Source of the DNA: Fodinibius sp052060035
Lineage (GTDB): Bacteria; Bacteroidota; Rhodothermia; Balneolales; Balneolaceae
Assembly (NCBI RefSeq): GCF_052060035.1
Contig: NZ_JBPOEA010000012.1
Location: 19,316 to 83,315 of the forward strand
Direction: 5' to 3'
Length of the DNA: 64,000 nucleotides
Shown here piece after piece: positions 17,832 to 26,701 of the stretch. Position 1 is the stretch's first letter. Every line of letters starts with the position of its first letter. The translations under genes and the position numbers were made by a program. The notes below the pieces were generated by a model. That model was not told the DNA's origin and searched no databases. It saw only the letters and a program-made list of their open reading frames with translations.

Positions 17832-18830
17832 TCAATTATTGGACTCCTCATTTTCATACTTGTCCAATTTGTTATGAAGTGTTTTCCGGGTAAATCCAAG
17901 TATTTTAGCGGCCTTGGTCTTATTATTATCAACAGCATTAAGAGTATGACCAATCACCCATTTCTCCACCGTTTCCAAACTGGTTCCAACAGGAAATTGC
18001 ATCATCTCATTTGAATAATTGCTATGGTTGGAAGGCAAAGTCTCATTGCCACGGCAAATTCGGGGCGGAAGCAAATCTAACTCTATGTTATCATCCTCGC
18101 ATAAAACCGTACAACGCTCTACAACATTCTTTAGCTCACGAACATTGCCCGGCCAGTCATGACCCATAAAGGCTTCCACACAATCTTCAGAAAATTCCAT
18201 ATCCCTAAAACCATACAAATCCTTATAGTATTCTTTATAGTAATTTATCAACAACGGAATATCCTCTTTTCGGTGCCGCAAGGGTGGAATAAATAATTCA
18301 ATTACATTTATCCGATAGAACAGATCCTCTCTGAAACTGCCGGATTGTACCAAATCAATAAGCACCTTATTTGTTGCTGAAACCAACGAAATGTCTACTT
18401 GTATTTCTTCGCTTCCCCCTACTCTGCGAAATGATCCAAGTTCAACAACTCGCAGTAGTTTTACCTGCGCCGAATACGGCAACTCACTGATTTCATCCAA
18501 AAACAACGTCCCTCCATCAGCCAGCTCAAAACATCCTTTCTTCTGAGTATGGGCTCCGGTAAATGCCCCTTTTTCGTGCCCAAATAGTTCACTTTCAACA
18601 AGTTCAGGCGGTATCGCCCCACAGTTAACAGCTACCATGGGATTAGCTTGGCGGTCACTGAAATAATGATACAGATTAGCAATAACTTCTTTGCCTGTAC
18701 CATTCTCTCCATTAATCAATAAAGCAGTGCATCCCCTTTGGGCTATCTGTTTAACCTTGCTGACCAAATCTTTCATGGAGTCATTTTGTGTCAACAATAC
18801 GGGCTTTTGTACATTTTTTTTCTGTTTCAT
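17832..18830 (-). CDS. Sigma-54-dependent activator lacking a sensory domain
   Basis: The 332-residue protein is an AAA+ enhancer-binding protein that opens sigma-54 promoters. Walker A is GENGTGKE at 41-48, the sigma-54 contact loop GAFTGA at 88-93 is intact, and GNVRELKN lies near 230. A C-terminal Fis-type helix-turn-helix (KTKAAKILGFTRKTLHNKL) binds DNA. The protein starts only about 20 residues before the AAA+ domain, so no receiver, GAF or PAS domain is present. It must be controlled by level or by a partner, as for PspF. PspB-like genes sit 32 kb away, but a link is speculative. Confidence 0.9.
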   Translation of the reverse strand: MKQKKNVQKPVLLTQNDSMKDLVSKVKQIAQRGCTALLINGENGTGKEVIANLYHYFSDRQANPMVAVNCGAIPPELVESELFGHEKGAFTGAHTQKKGCFELADGGTLFLDEISELPYSAQVKLLRVVELGSFRRVGGSEEIQVDISLVSATNKVLIDLVQSGSFREDLFYRINVIELFIPPLRHRKEDIPLLINYYKEYYKDLYGFRDMEFSEDCVEAFMGHDWPGNVRELKNVVERCTVLCEDDNIELDLLPPRICRGNETLPSNHSNYSNEMMQFPVGTSLETVEKWVIGHTLNAVDNNKTKAAKILGFTRKTLHNKLDKYENEESNN

Positions 18831-19358
18831 TGATTTCAGATCCTCATTAGAAAAACACTCAATTTTATAGTGATACTGCCTAACACTTTCTTAGCCAAGT
18901 TCTCTTTACCACAAGTTTTCAAACAACGAGAAAAAAAAGATGTGGGGCTGATACTCCCCACATCTCTATAGTTTTATATCCGGTTGCCCGAATATTAGCT
19001 CTCTCTCACAACTTCTTTGTTTCAAAAATTACTTTCTGTGAGCTAACTTATTGATACCATTGCAGAAACACGTTACAAGTTAATAGTATTTATTTGTCAC
19101 AATTATTGGTACAAAGCTTTCAGTTGCAATCTGATACTGCTTCTTTCAAAAATGATATTTATACCGACTGTTCGCTTTTTATATAAAGGACTAACGCTTA
19201 AAAAATGTCAACAAGAACATTCTCGGCTAATTGGAGGAGAGCATAAAAAGAGTACACACTAAGAATGAAAAGCTTCAACAGCTTAAGCAGTTATTCTCAA
19301 AAAGCGGCATACAATATTTAAATACCTTACTACAGATATTGGGCGAACATAGTCTAAT
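18831..19358. other. 528-base region without a confident protein gene
   Basis: The region lies between the sigma-54 activator start and the end of the LuxR-type regulator gene. It is AT-rich. Its one clear feature is a strong minus-strand terminator at the left end, nearly 400 bases after the regulator stop. A weak 52-codon frame beginning with TTG at 19231 overlaps the regulator 3' end. The space could hold a long 3' untranslated region or an unannotated small RNA on the minus strand. Confidence 0.5.
18931..18964 (-). terminator. Strong rho-independent terminator without an adjacent gene
   Basis: On the minus strand, GATGTGGGG pairs perfectly with CCCCACATC over an eight-base loop and is followed by eight T. 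The nearest leftward gene upstream ends almost 400 bases away, which is unusually far. Confidence 0.8.
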
Positions 19359-20006
19359 CTATTCAATTAAATTATTTTCCATAGCATAGCGGGTCATTTC
19401 TACGTTCGAGCTTATATTCATCTTCTCTTTTATTCGCCTTCGATAGGTATGTATAGTCTGCGGACTCAGCGAAAGCTCGTCAGCAATTTCATTTACATCA
19501 TTGCCAGAAGCAATCATACATAATACTTCAAACTCTCGGTCCGACAGTTCTTCATGGAGGGCTCCCTCTTTACTAACATCCACTTGTGAGGCCAATTGCT
19601 CAGCCACTTCCGGCGTTATATATTTTCGGTTTTCTCTCGTAATCTTTCGTATGGCTTTTATTAATTCATCCGAAATGCTTGTTTTCGTCAAATAGCCATA
19701 AGCGCCGGCTTTTAAAGCCCGAATAGCAAACCGCTCTTCAGAATGAATACTCAAAACAAGAACCGGCAACTTGGGATACAAATCATTAAGATGTTTCATC
19801 AGTTCAAGACCGCTTTGACCTGGCATTGTTATATCCAACACCAAAATATCCGGCGTTTTTTCTTCCAGCATGGCTAAGAGCTCATCACCGTTCTCCGCCT
19901 CTCCTATAATCTCTAAATCCATTTTCCCATTTACTACTTTCTTTATCCCTTCTCGAATAAATGGATGGTCATCCGCAATAACTACTTTTATCATTTGGTT
20001 CACCAT
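19359..20006 (-). CDS. NarL/FixJ-type response regulator
   Basis: The protein is a cytosolic DNA-binding response regulator of 215 residues. The receiver domain has the ADDH acidic pair at 11-14, phospho-acceptor Asp58 in ILVLDIT and Lys in YLTKTS. A LuxR-type helix-turn-helix occupies about 150-210, with LSDREFEVL and SLSPQTIHTYRRRIKEK. NarL-type regulators are usually phosphorylated by HisKA_3 kinases, and such a kinase is encoded divergently 320 bases away, so the two probably form a pair. A second ATG four codons in (MIKVVIADDH) is an equally good start. Confidence 0.92.
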   Translation of the reverse strand: MVNQMIKVVIADDHPFIREGIKKVVNGKMDLEIIGEAENGDELLAMLEEKTPDILVLDITMPGQSGLELMKHLNDLYPKLPVLVLSIHSEERFAIRALKAGAYGYLTKTSISDELIKAIRKITRENRKYITPEVAEQLASQVDVSKEGALHEELSDREFEVLCMIASGNDVNEIADELSLSPQTIHTYRRRIKEKMNISSNVEMTRYAMENNLIE

Positions 20007-20326
20007 TACGTTTTAGGTTTTGCTATTATGAAAAAACAATTTGGTAACCGAAACTTTCATTTAAATAACCCTTTATTTGAAATATAGGCATTTACCATGA
20101 GTTAAATACTGTTATTACTTTTTAATTTAACCACTTGTAATTACCTCAAATGTTTTCCTTTTTTATAAATAACTTACTTTCATATAGAAATTCCTAAAGT
20201 TACTCAGTAGTTGATTTTTATATCCGTTACAGAGTGTAGAAGTACTTATTTTATAGTACCTTACAACTAAGATAATCAAATAGGCTTTTCATCTCGTGTG
20301 GTTATAACATTTATCCGGACAATTCA
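20007..20326. other. Divergent promoter region between regulator and hybrid kinase
   Basis: This AT-rich stretch of 320 bases separates two divergent signalling genes and must hold both promoters. I see no coding frame, no strong palindrome and no clear sigma-54 signature (GG-N10-GC) in it. Confidence 0.45.
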
Positions 20327-23300
20327 ATGGACGAACATCCAAAAAGTAAACAACAAGATGACGAACTGCTGGTAGTAGGTCTTGGTGCATCAGCGGGTGG
20401 ACTGGAAGCCCTCGAATCATTCTTCGATGCCATGCCCGAAAATCCCGGAATGGCTTTTGTTGTGATTGTTCACCTGTCGCCCGATCATAAAAGCAGCATG
20501 GCTGAGCTGTTGCAAGAGCATACATCCATGCCTGTGACACAGGTTTCCAAGAAAACACGAATGGGATCCAATCACATTTATATTATACCGCCCGGACAAC
20601 TGCTTACCTTAGAAGATCGGGACCTGATATTATCTGAAGCTGATAAAAAAGAAAAAAAGCTTACGACGATAGACCTGTTTTTTCGATCTCTGGGCACAGC
20701 CCGCAACAGCTATTCGGCCTGTATCATCTTATCCGGTACTGGCAGTGACGGGAGCACTGGTCTAAAAACCATAAAAGAATATGGCGGTATTGTTTTGTGC
20801 CAAGATCCGGAACAGGCCAATTATGACGGAATGCCTCGGAGTGCCCTGCAAACAGGACTTGTAGACTTTGTTCTCTCTGCCAGAGAAATGCCTGCAAAGC
20901 TTATCGAATACAAAGACGGCCTTAAAAAGATAAAAATTTCGGATCTCGAAGAGCTGCCAAAAAATGAAGCCAAAGTGCTCAATAAAATTTTTGGCAAAAT
21001 TAACACCAAAATGGGTCATGATTTTTCTCAGTATAAACGCTCATCCATTCTTCGACGGCTTGAACGTCGGATGCGTATTACACATACAAATACGCTTTCA
21101 GACTATCTGACTTATATAACGAATAATTCTCCTGAAATTAATGAGCTTTTCAAAGATTTACTTATCAGTGTAACCAATTTCTTCCGTGATCAGCAAGCAT
21201 TTGCCGAGCTTGAAAAAACAGTTATTCCCAAACTTTTTGAAGATAAAAGTTCGGAGGACAGTATTCGCATTTGGGTTCCCGGTTGTGCTACGGGAGAAGA
21301 AGCCTACTCGTTGGCTATTCTCTTGCACGAATATGCTCAAACCGTTAATAAGCCGCCTGATATCCAAATTTTTGCCACTGATATTGACCGGGACGCTTTG
21401 GACATTGCACGCAAAGGGCAATATCCGGAATCTATTGCAACAGATATATCCACCAAGCGCCTCAGCCGATATTTTACCAAAGAAGGGATAAAATTCCAGG
21501 TGAAACAAAATATTAGAAACTTAATATTATTTGCCGCCCATGACCTGCTAAAAGACCCCCCCTTCTCAAAACTTGATCTTATCAGTTGTCGGAACGTGTT
21601 GATCTACCTGAATCGTGATCTGCAATCAAAGGTATTCAATCTTTTCCATTACGCTCTAAAACCGGGCCAATGGTTATTCCTGGGCCTTTCGGATTCAATT
21701 TTAGAAGCCACTGATCTATTTAATTCTGCAGACAATAAATACCAGATATACCAAAAAAATACGGTCTCAAAATCACGGCTTCGCCTACCCCGTTACCCCC
21801 TTTCCAAGGAAAGTTTTGCCTCTAAGCCATCACGCAGACAACAAATGTTCTCCAAAGAAAATACCAACATTGAAAACCTGCACCATCAACTGCTGTTCAA
21901 AGAATTCGAACCTGCCAGCGTTATCATCAATAAAAATAATGAAGTACTCCACTCAACTTCTGACATTGATCGTTTTCTAAAATACTCCGGTGGGGAGCCG
22001 AGCCAAAATATTTTGAATATGATTGTTCCTGAATTACGGAAAGTTCTCAGCCGTCTTTTATTTCAGGCTAAACAAGGGGAGGCTCCGCTCACATCAAAAA
22101 AAGTGCAGCTCAATATTGGAGATTCATCTACTTATTATAAAATCATTGTCCGAAAAATAGTGGACCCCAAGGTCCCGGAGGGGTTGCTGCATATTATATT
22201 CATGACAGAACCTAATACCCGGGAGAGCCATCCCAAAACATTGAAGGAAGTAAAAGATGTATCGGCAGAAGAATCCGATATTATTGCAGCATTGGAAAAA
22301 GAGCTGGAATACACCAAGGAGCAGCTCCATATCACAGTCGAGGAATACGAAACATCAAATGAAGAACTACAGGCTTCTAATGAAGAGCTCCAGTCGATGA
22401 ATGAAGAACTACGATCGACGACCGAACAGCTTGAAACCAGTAAAGAGGAACTGCAATCAGTCAATGAAGAACTCAAAAGTGTAAATACCGAACTTGAGAA
22501 TAAGATCGACAAGCTGAACGAGGCCAACAGCAATCTCAAAAACCTGATGGAATCCACTGATATTGCGACGCTGTTTATCGATGGTAATAACTGCTTGCAG
22601 TTTTTTACTTCCTCGGCAACCAACCTTTTTAATCTAATACCTTCTGATACAGGACGTCCTTTTAAACATGTGACCCATCAGCTCAATTATGACTCTATAC
22701 AATCTGATATTAAACAGGTAAATAAAAACCTGGAAACCATAAAAAAGGTCGTAGCTGATAACAACGAGCACCAATACATAATGCGAGTGCGCCCTTACCG
22801 TACCATCAACAATAAAATTGATGGGGTGGTACTTACCTTTGTCGATGTTACCTCACTAAAAAAAGCAGAACAGGAACTAAAGGAAGAAATTGAACGAAGT
22901 GAAAATTTACAAAAGCAGATATTAAGCAACAGCTTGGCCGAACGCTGGGAGCTCGGCGAATATCTGCACGACAATCTGGGTCAGATTCTTGCAACGATAA
23001 AAATTATGATCTACGAACTTAAAAATGAACTTACCGGTTCCGGGGATAATAAAATATCCCCACGGCTCAATGATATCATCAGTGAAATAAAAAACCTTAT
23101 CGATCTCGAAGTTGACAACATCCGAAACCTGAGTCACGATATTATACCTATTGATGTTGAGCAAGAGGGCGTATCACATGCATTCAACCTTCTTATGCGT
23201 CGATCACAAGAGGTTCATGAGATAAAATGTATTCTTGAAACCGATGGGGTATTGGATGAAATTACCAACCGGGAATTATCCACTAATTTGTACCATATCA

Positions 23301-23581
23301 CCCAGGAAGCCATCAAAAATGCTTCCATCCATGGTGAAGCCAAACGAATCCGGGTGGATATCAAAAAGGAAGACGACCAACTCTATTTACAAATTAAAGA
23401 TGACGGAAAAGGCTTTACCCCTGAGGAAACAAACAGCGAAGGCATGGGACTGCAAATAATGCATCACCGGGTAGAACTGCTGGACGGGACGTTGACAATA
23501 AAAAGGCTCCCCGATTCGGATAAGTTTTCAACTTCTGTAGAATGTACCTTCCCAATAAAAATGATTTCTGCAGATAATTGA
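20327..23581 (+). CDS. CheB-CheR-PAS-histidine kinase hybrid
   Basis: The 1084-residue protein joins chemotaxis-type modification domains to a kinase. Residues 15-200 are a CheB methylesterase with Ser22 in GASAGG, His49 in VHLSP and Asp141 in GTGSDG all present. About 215-480 is a CheR methyltransferase (TNFFRD, GCATGEEAYS, SCRNVLIYL). Glu-rich heptads near 665-745 form a coiled coil. A PAS-like domain follows. A HisKA_3 dimerisation domain carries His881 in YLHDNLGQ and ends in an HATPase (DDGKGF, GMGLQIM). No membrane segment or receiver is seen. The divergent NarL-type regulator is the likely partner. Its signal and methylation targets are unknown. Confidence 0.93.
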   Translation: MDEHPKSKQQDDELLVVGLGASAGGLEALESFFDAMPENPGMAFVVIVHLSPDHKSSMAELLQEHTSMPVTQVSKKTRMGSNHIYIIPPGQLLTLEDRDLILSEADKKEKKLTTIDLFFRSLGTARNSYSACIILSGTGSDGSTGLKTIKEYGGIVLCQDPEQANYDGMPRSALQTGLVDFVLSAREMPAKLIEYKDGLKKIKISDLEELPKNEAKVLNKIFGKINTKMGHDFSQYKRSSILRRLERRMRITHTNTLSDYLTYITNNSPEINELFKDLLISVTNFFRDQQAFAELEKTVIPKLFEDKSSEDSIRIWVPGCATGEEAYSLAILLHEYAQTVNKPPDIQIFATDIDRDALDIARKGQYPESIATDISTKRLSRYFTKEGIKFQVKQNIRNLILFAAHDLLKDPPFSKLDLISCRNVLIYLNRDLQSKVFNLFHYALKPGQWLFLGLSDSILEATDLFNSADNKYQIYQKNTVSKSRLRLPRYPLSKESFASKPSRRQQMFSKENTNIENLHHQLLFKEFEPASVIINKNNEVLHSTSDIDRFLKYSGGEPSQNILNMIVPELRKVLSRLLFQAKQGEAPLTSKKVQLNIGDSSTYYKIIVRKIVDPKVPEGLLHIIFMTEPNTRESHPKTLKEVKDVSAEESDIIAALEKELEYTKEQLHITVEEYETSNEELQASNEELQSMNEELRSTTEQLETSKEELQSVNEELKSVNTELENKIDKLNEANSNLKNLMESTDIATLFIDGNNCLQFFTSSATNLFNLIPSDTGRPFKHVTHQLNYDSIQSDIKQVNKNLETIKKVVADNNEHQYIMRVRPYRTINNKIDGVVLTFVDVTSLKKAEQELKEEIERSENLQKQILSNSLAERWELGEYLHDNLGQILATIKIMIYELKNELTGSGDNKISPRLNDIISEIKNLIDLEVDNIRNLSHDIIPIDVEQEGVSHAFNLLMRRSQEVHEIKCILETDGVLDEITNRELSTNLYHITQEAIKNASIHGEAKRIRVDIKKEDDQLYLQIKDDGKGFTPEETNSEGMGLQIMHHRVELLDGTLTIKRLPDSDKFSTSVECTFPIKMISADN

Positions 23582-23587
23582 ATAACA

Positions 23588-23654
23588 AAACCCACAGGGT
23601 TTCACAGCAGCGGATAATTAAATTATCTAACTGCTTATTGAACAACCTGCGGGT
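23588..23654. terminator. Possible bidirectional terminator between convergent genes
   Basis: ACCCACAGG and CCTGCGGGT form outer arms with one wobble pair, and GATAATTAAATTATC forms an inner palindrome. The site is between the convergent kinase and lpdA ends. There is no long T run, so the call is tentative. Confidence 0.35.
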
Positions 23655-23680
23655 TTGTGAAATCTATCTAACAGTAATAC

Positions 23681-25087
23681 TTACGAACCGAGATGTACGC
23701 CTTCGCCATAAGCTTCTGCGGCTGCTTCCATCACTGCTTCTGACATCGTTGGATGTGGATGCACAGCGCTGATAATTTCGTGTCCGGTTGTTTCCAGATC
23801 ACGAGCTACCACGGCTTCAGCAATCAGCTCTGTAACATGCGAGCCGATCATGTGGCACCCTAACCATTCGCCGTACTTCTCATCAAAGATGACTTTTACG
23901 AAGCCTTCTTCGTGGCCGAGACCTGTTGCCTTGCCACTGGCAGAGAAGGGAAACTTACCGACTTTAATATCATACCCTTCTTCTTTCGCCTGTTCTTCGG
24001 TATAACCAACCGAAGCAATCTGTGGCTCGCAGTAGGTACAGCCCGGAATGTTGTTGTAATTGATGGGTTGTGGATCTTCTCCGGCCAAGTTCTCAACACA
24101 ATTAATCCCTTCATGCGAAGCCTTGTGCGCCAGCCATGGTCCCCCGGCCACATCACCAATAGCGTAAATGTCTTCTACTGATGTTTGATAGGTCTCCTTA
24201 TCAACCTGTATAGCACCCTTTTCGTACTCAACGCCGATATCATCAAGGCCAATACCTTTCACATTTCCGGCTACACCAACAGCAGAAAGCACTACATCGG
24301 CTTCAATGACTTCTTCGTCATCGCCAGACTTAATGGTCACTTTTACCCCATCACCGTCTTTTTCAACCTTTTCAACGGTACTTCCGGTGCGGATATCCAT
24401 GCCCTTTTTCTTATAAATCTTACCGAGCTCTTTGCCAATATCTTTGTCTTCAACCGGAACCAGCGAATCCTGCAACTCAACAATGGTAACATCAGTCCCG
24501 ATCGTATTATAGAAATAGGCAAACTCAACACCGATAGCACCGGCTCCGATAATCACCATTTTATCGGGCTGCTCCTCGAGCTGCATGGCACGTTCCGAAT
24601 CAATAATCATCTCACCGTCAATAGGCAGATTCGGCAGTTCACGCGGGCTGGCCCCCGTAGCAATGATATAATTATCAGCATTAATCTCTTCGATCACCTC
24701 ATCACTGTCATCCAGCACATTTACCTGATCTTTGGATGCAAAAACACCCTTGCCTTCAAAAACTTCAATCTTGTTGGCCTTCATCAAAAACTGAACGCCC
24801 TTGCTCATCTTGTTCGCCACATTTCGGCTGCGATCAATCATACCCCCAAAATCGGCAGAAAAACCATCTACATTTACACCGTAATCGCCGGCATGTTCAA
24901 TACTCTCGTATACTTCTGCCGAACGCAATAGTGCTTTGGTAGGGATACATCCGATATTTAAACATACACCGCCGAGGTGACGTTTTTCAATAATTGCTGT
25001 GTTAAAACCTAACTGTGAAGCACGAATCGCAGCCACATATCCACCGGGACCCGATCCAATTACGCAAACATCAAATTCTTTTGCCAT
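23681..25087 (-). CDS. lpdA: Dihydrolipoyl dehydrogenase (E3)
   Basis: E3 reoxidises the dihydrolipoyl groups of pyruvate, 2-oxoglutarate and branched-chain dehydrogenase complexes and of glycine cleavage, passing electrons to NAD through FAD. The 468-residue protein has the FAD motif GSGPGGYVAA, the redox disulfide GGVCLNIGCIP, an NAD motif GAGAIGVEF and the C-terminal active-site HPHPTMSE. No E1 or E2 gene is nearby, so it probably serves several complexes. It pairs functionally with lipA and lipB in this window. A long inverted repeat lies just upstream. Confidence 0.96.
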   Translation of the reverse strand: MAKEFDVCVIGSGPGGYVAAIRASQLGFNTAIIEKRHLGGVCLNIGCIPTKALLRSAEVYESIEHAGDYGVNVDGFSADFGGMIDRSRNVANKMSKGVQFLMKANKIEVFEGKGVFASKDQVNVLDDSDEVIEEINADNYIIATGASPRELPNLPIDGEMIIDSERAMQLEEQPDKMVIIGAGAIGVEFAYFYNTIGTDVTIVELQDSLVPVEDKDIGKELGKIYKKKGMDIRTGSTVEKVEKDGDGVKVTIKSGDDEEVIEADVVLSAVGVAGNVKGIGLDDIGVEYEKGAIQVDKETYQTSVEDIYAIGDVAGGPWLAHKASHEGINCVENLAGEDPQPINYNNIPGCTYCEPQIASVGYTEEQAKEEGYDIKVGKFPFSASGKATGLGHEEGFVKVIFDEKYGEWLGCHMIGSHVTELIAEAVVARDLETTGHEIISAVHPHPTMSEAVMEAAAEAYGEGVHLGS

Positions 25088-25114
25088 GGGATTACTTGAT
25101 TTATTTATTGAATA

Positions 25115-25190
25115 AAAATGGTTGAATGATTGATTTGAAACTTAAATCATTAAAATCAGCAATTTGAAAAATCAATCATTCGGCCATTTT
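25115..25190 (-). terminator. Long inverted repeat, probable terminator of the cupin gene
   Basis: Two 22-base arms (25115-25136 and 25169-25190) are complementary except for two G-T positions, enclosing 32 bases. On the minus strand the second arm ends in a run of five T. It lies downstream of the cupin gene and about 30 bases upstream of lpdA. A dispersed repeat is the alternative reading. Confidence 0.5.
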
Positions 25191-25284
25191 CAAAAGCGCT
25201 CTAATTTAAGAATTATAGACGAGAGATATAAGGCTTTACTATACGTTTCTTTGGGATATTAGAAGCTTATCAAAAATTCGGTTT

Positions 25285-25764
25285 TCATACCGGTTTGGTT
25301 AGAATCTTATCCCTTATATTCGGATATTTTTCAGCTAATTTTTCTGGCTCGATCATCTCAAAATCCTCAAACTCAAACCCGGGACTTACTGTACATCCCA
25401 CTAACGAATAATCACCTGTGCTATAGGCACGCTGCCAGCAATGTTGGGGAACAAGCTGTTGAAATTTAACATTATCAGCATAATCCTTACCTAACTTAAG
25501 CTTAATTAGCTTTCCATCCTGGTCTATCACTTCCAGAATTAACTGATCGCCGTCATAAAAATGCCAGACCTCATCTGAACTTACCCGGTGCCAATTGGAT
25601 AGCTCCCCTTCGGTCAGCAAAAAATAAATGCCCGTACCGGCAGAACGTTCCTCCCCATTCGGCAACGTTACTTGTTGATCACTTTTATAACACTCTCTGT
25701 AATATCCGCCTTCTGGATGTGGTGATAAATCCAACTTATGGATCATTTGTTCAACATCATTCAT
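25285..25764 (-). CDS. Cupin_5 (DUF985) family protein
   Basis: The product is a small cytosolic beta-barrel protein of 159 residues. Family marks are HPEGGYYRE near the start, the TGIYFLLTEGELSNWHRV block, the EVWHFYDGD motif with likely metal-ligand histidines, and SLVGCTVSPGFEF near the end. DUF985 cupins are widespread. Some resemble sugar-nucleotide epimerases in fold, but the function of this branch is not settled. The internal ATG before NDVEQ is chosen because the 17 upstream in-frame residues are basic and not part of the family. Confidence 0.82.
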   Translation of the reverse strand: MNDVEQMIHKLDLSPHPEGGYYRECYKSDQQVTLPNGEERSAGTGIYFLLTEGELSNWHRVSSDEVWHFYDGDQLILEVIDQDGKLIKLKLGKDYADNVKFQQLVPQHCWQRAYSTGDYSLVGCTVSPGFEFEDFEMIEPEKLAEKYPNIRDKILTKPV

Positions 25765-25842
25765 GGTTATATGACGAAACTTTTTTGTTCGAACCCTATT
25801 TAATACAATGTTCACAAATTATTATAAAGCTAATCATAATTT

Positions 25843-26628
25843 ATGACGCGCTACCGTTCAAAACTGCTACTGATAAGTATAGCAATTTTTGTCGCTTTTA
25901 TTTTTCAATCGTGTTTGGATTCTACGGGACCTGAAACCCAAGAACCTGAACAGGGATATTCTCACGTGCAAAATCCGGGTACTTCTGCCAATGATTTTCT
26001 GGCTGATTCTAACTTTACACATCTGGTTGTTGAAGTGGATTACATGCCGGGCTACGAACCCAATGCGGAAGCCCTTGACAGCCTTAAAGCTTTTTTTGAG
26101 CAACGCCTGCACAAGAACTCAATTACAATCAAAGAACCAACTCAAATTGCTTCCAGAAATCAAGATTCTTACAGTGCAAACAACGTTCGGAATATTGAAT
26201 CCGAAGAGCGTTCTACATTTTCGCAGGGAGATACGCTGGCCGCTTACTTTATGATTGTGGATGGCAGCTATAGTGAACAGAACCTGATGGGTATTGCCTA
26301 TTTCAACACCTCCAATGCATTCTTTGGCCCCGCTTATGACGAAGCCAGCAGTGGTCCCGGTTCGATCTCTCGATACCGTGTAGAAGCCATTTCATTTCGC
26401 CATGAATTTGGCCATCTTTTCGGACTTGTCAATATCCCCAATTCGGGCACCGAAATGCAACAACCTCACCAAGATCCCGAAAATGGCAACCACTGTGACA
26501 ACGACCAATGCCTGATGTACTACGCTACCCAAACAACCGATTTAATTGGCAATACTGTAGGGGATCAGGAAATAACCTCGCTTGATGAACATTGTATTGC
26601 CGACTTACAAGGTAATGGAGGCCAATAG
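25843..26628 (+). CDS. Metzincin-like zinc protease lipoprotein, copy 1
   Basis: The 261-residue precursor has a lipoprotein signal peptide ending in IFQSC near residue 24. The zinc helix HEFGHLFGL starts at His187. The usual third metzincin ligand position, six residues after the second His, is Asn. Further on, HC-x4-CLM (His217, Cys218, Cys223) resembles the third-ligand and Met-turn block of archaemetzincins but lies about 20 residues later. A third cysteine is in the conserved C-terminal SLDEHCIADLQ. A paralogue follows 73 bases later. The protein is expected to be anchored in the envelope. Protease activity is inferred only. Confidence 0.75.
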   Translation: MTRYRSKLLLISIAIFVAFIFQSCLDSTGPETQEPEQGYSHVQNPGTSANDFLADSNFTHLVVEVDYMPGYEPNAEALDSLKAFFEQRLHKNSITIKEPTQIASRNQDSYSANNVRNIESEERSTFSQGDTLAAYFMIVDGSYSEQNLMGIAYFNTSNAFFGPAYDEASSGPGSISRYRVEAISFRHEFGHLFGLVNIPNSGTEMQQPHQDPENGNHCDNDQCLMYYATQTTDLIGNTVGDQEITSLDEHCIADLQGNGGQ

Positions 26629-26701
26629 TAATGAGTATTGAAAAATATCCTAATCAACTAATTTTAAGGCAACAGTAACCAAAATTTATAGTAACTCTGT
26701 T

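Noticed and set aside
19040..19145. A sigma-54 promoter in the gap near the sigma-54 activator
   Set aside because: GG and GC-like pairs are present but the spacing is wrong (TGGTAC and TTGCA are ten bases apart instead of about four).
19231..19389. A 52-codon frame with a TTG start reading through an otherwise empty region
   Set aside because: There is no ribosome site or family match, and its end lies antisense to the regulator gene. The composition looks plausible for protein but can arise by chance in AT-rich DNA.
22320..22500. A tandem DNA repeat suggested by repeated GAAGAACT-like words
   Set aside because: The repeats are heptad codons of the coiled coil (NEELQ units) in the hybrid kinase and diverge at third positions, so they reflect protein structure rather than a DNA element.
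24185..24931. A 248-codon plus-strand frame inside lpdA
   Set aside because: It is entirely antisense to an intact dihydrolipoyl dehydrogenase and shows no family features. It is a shadow of the codon bias.
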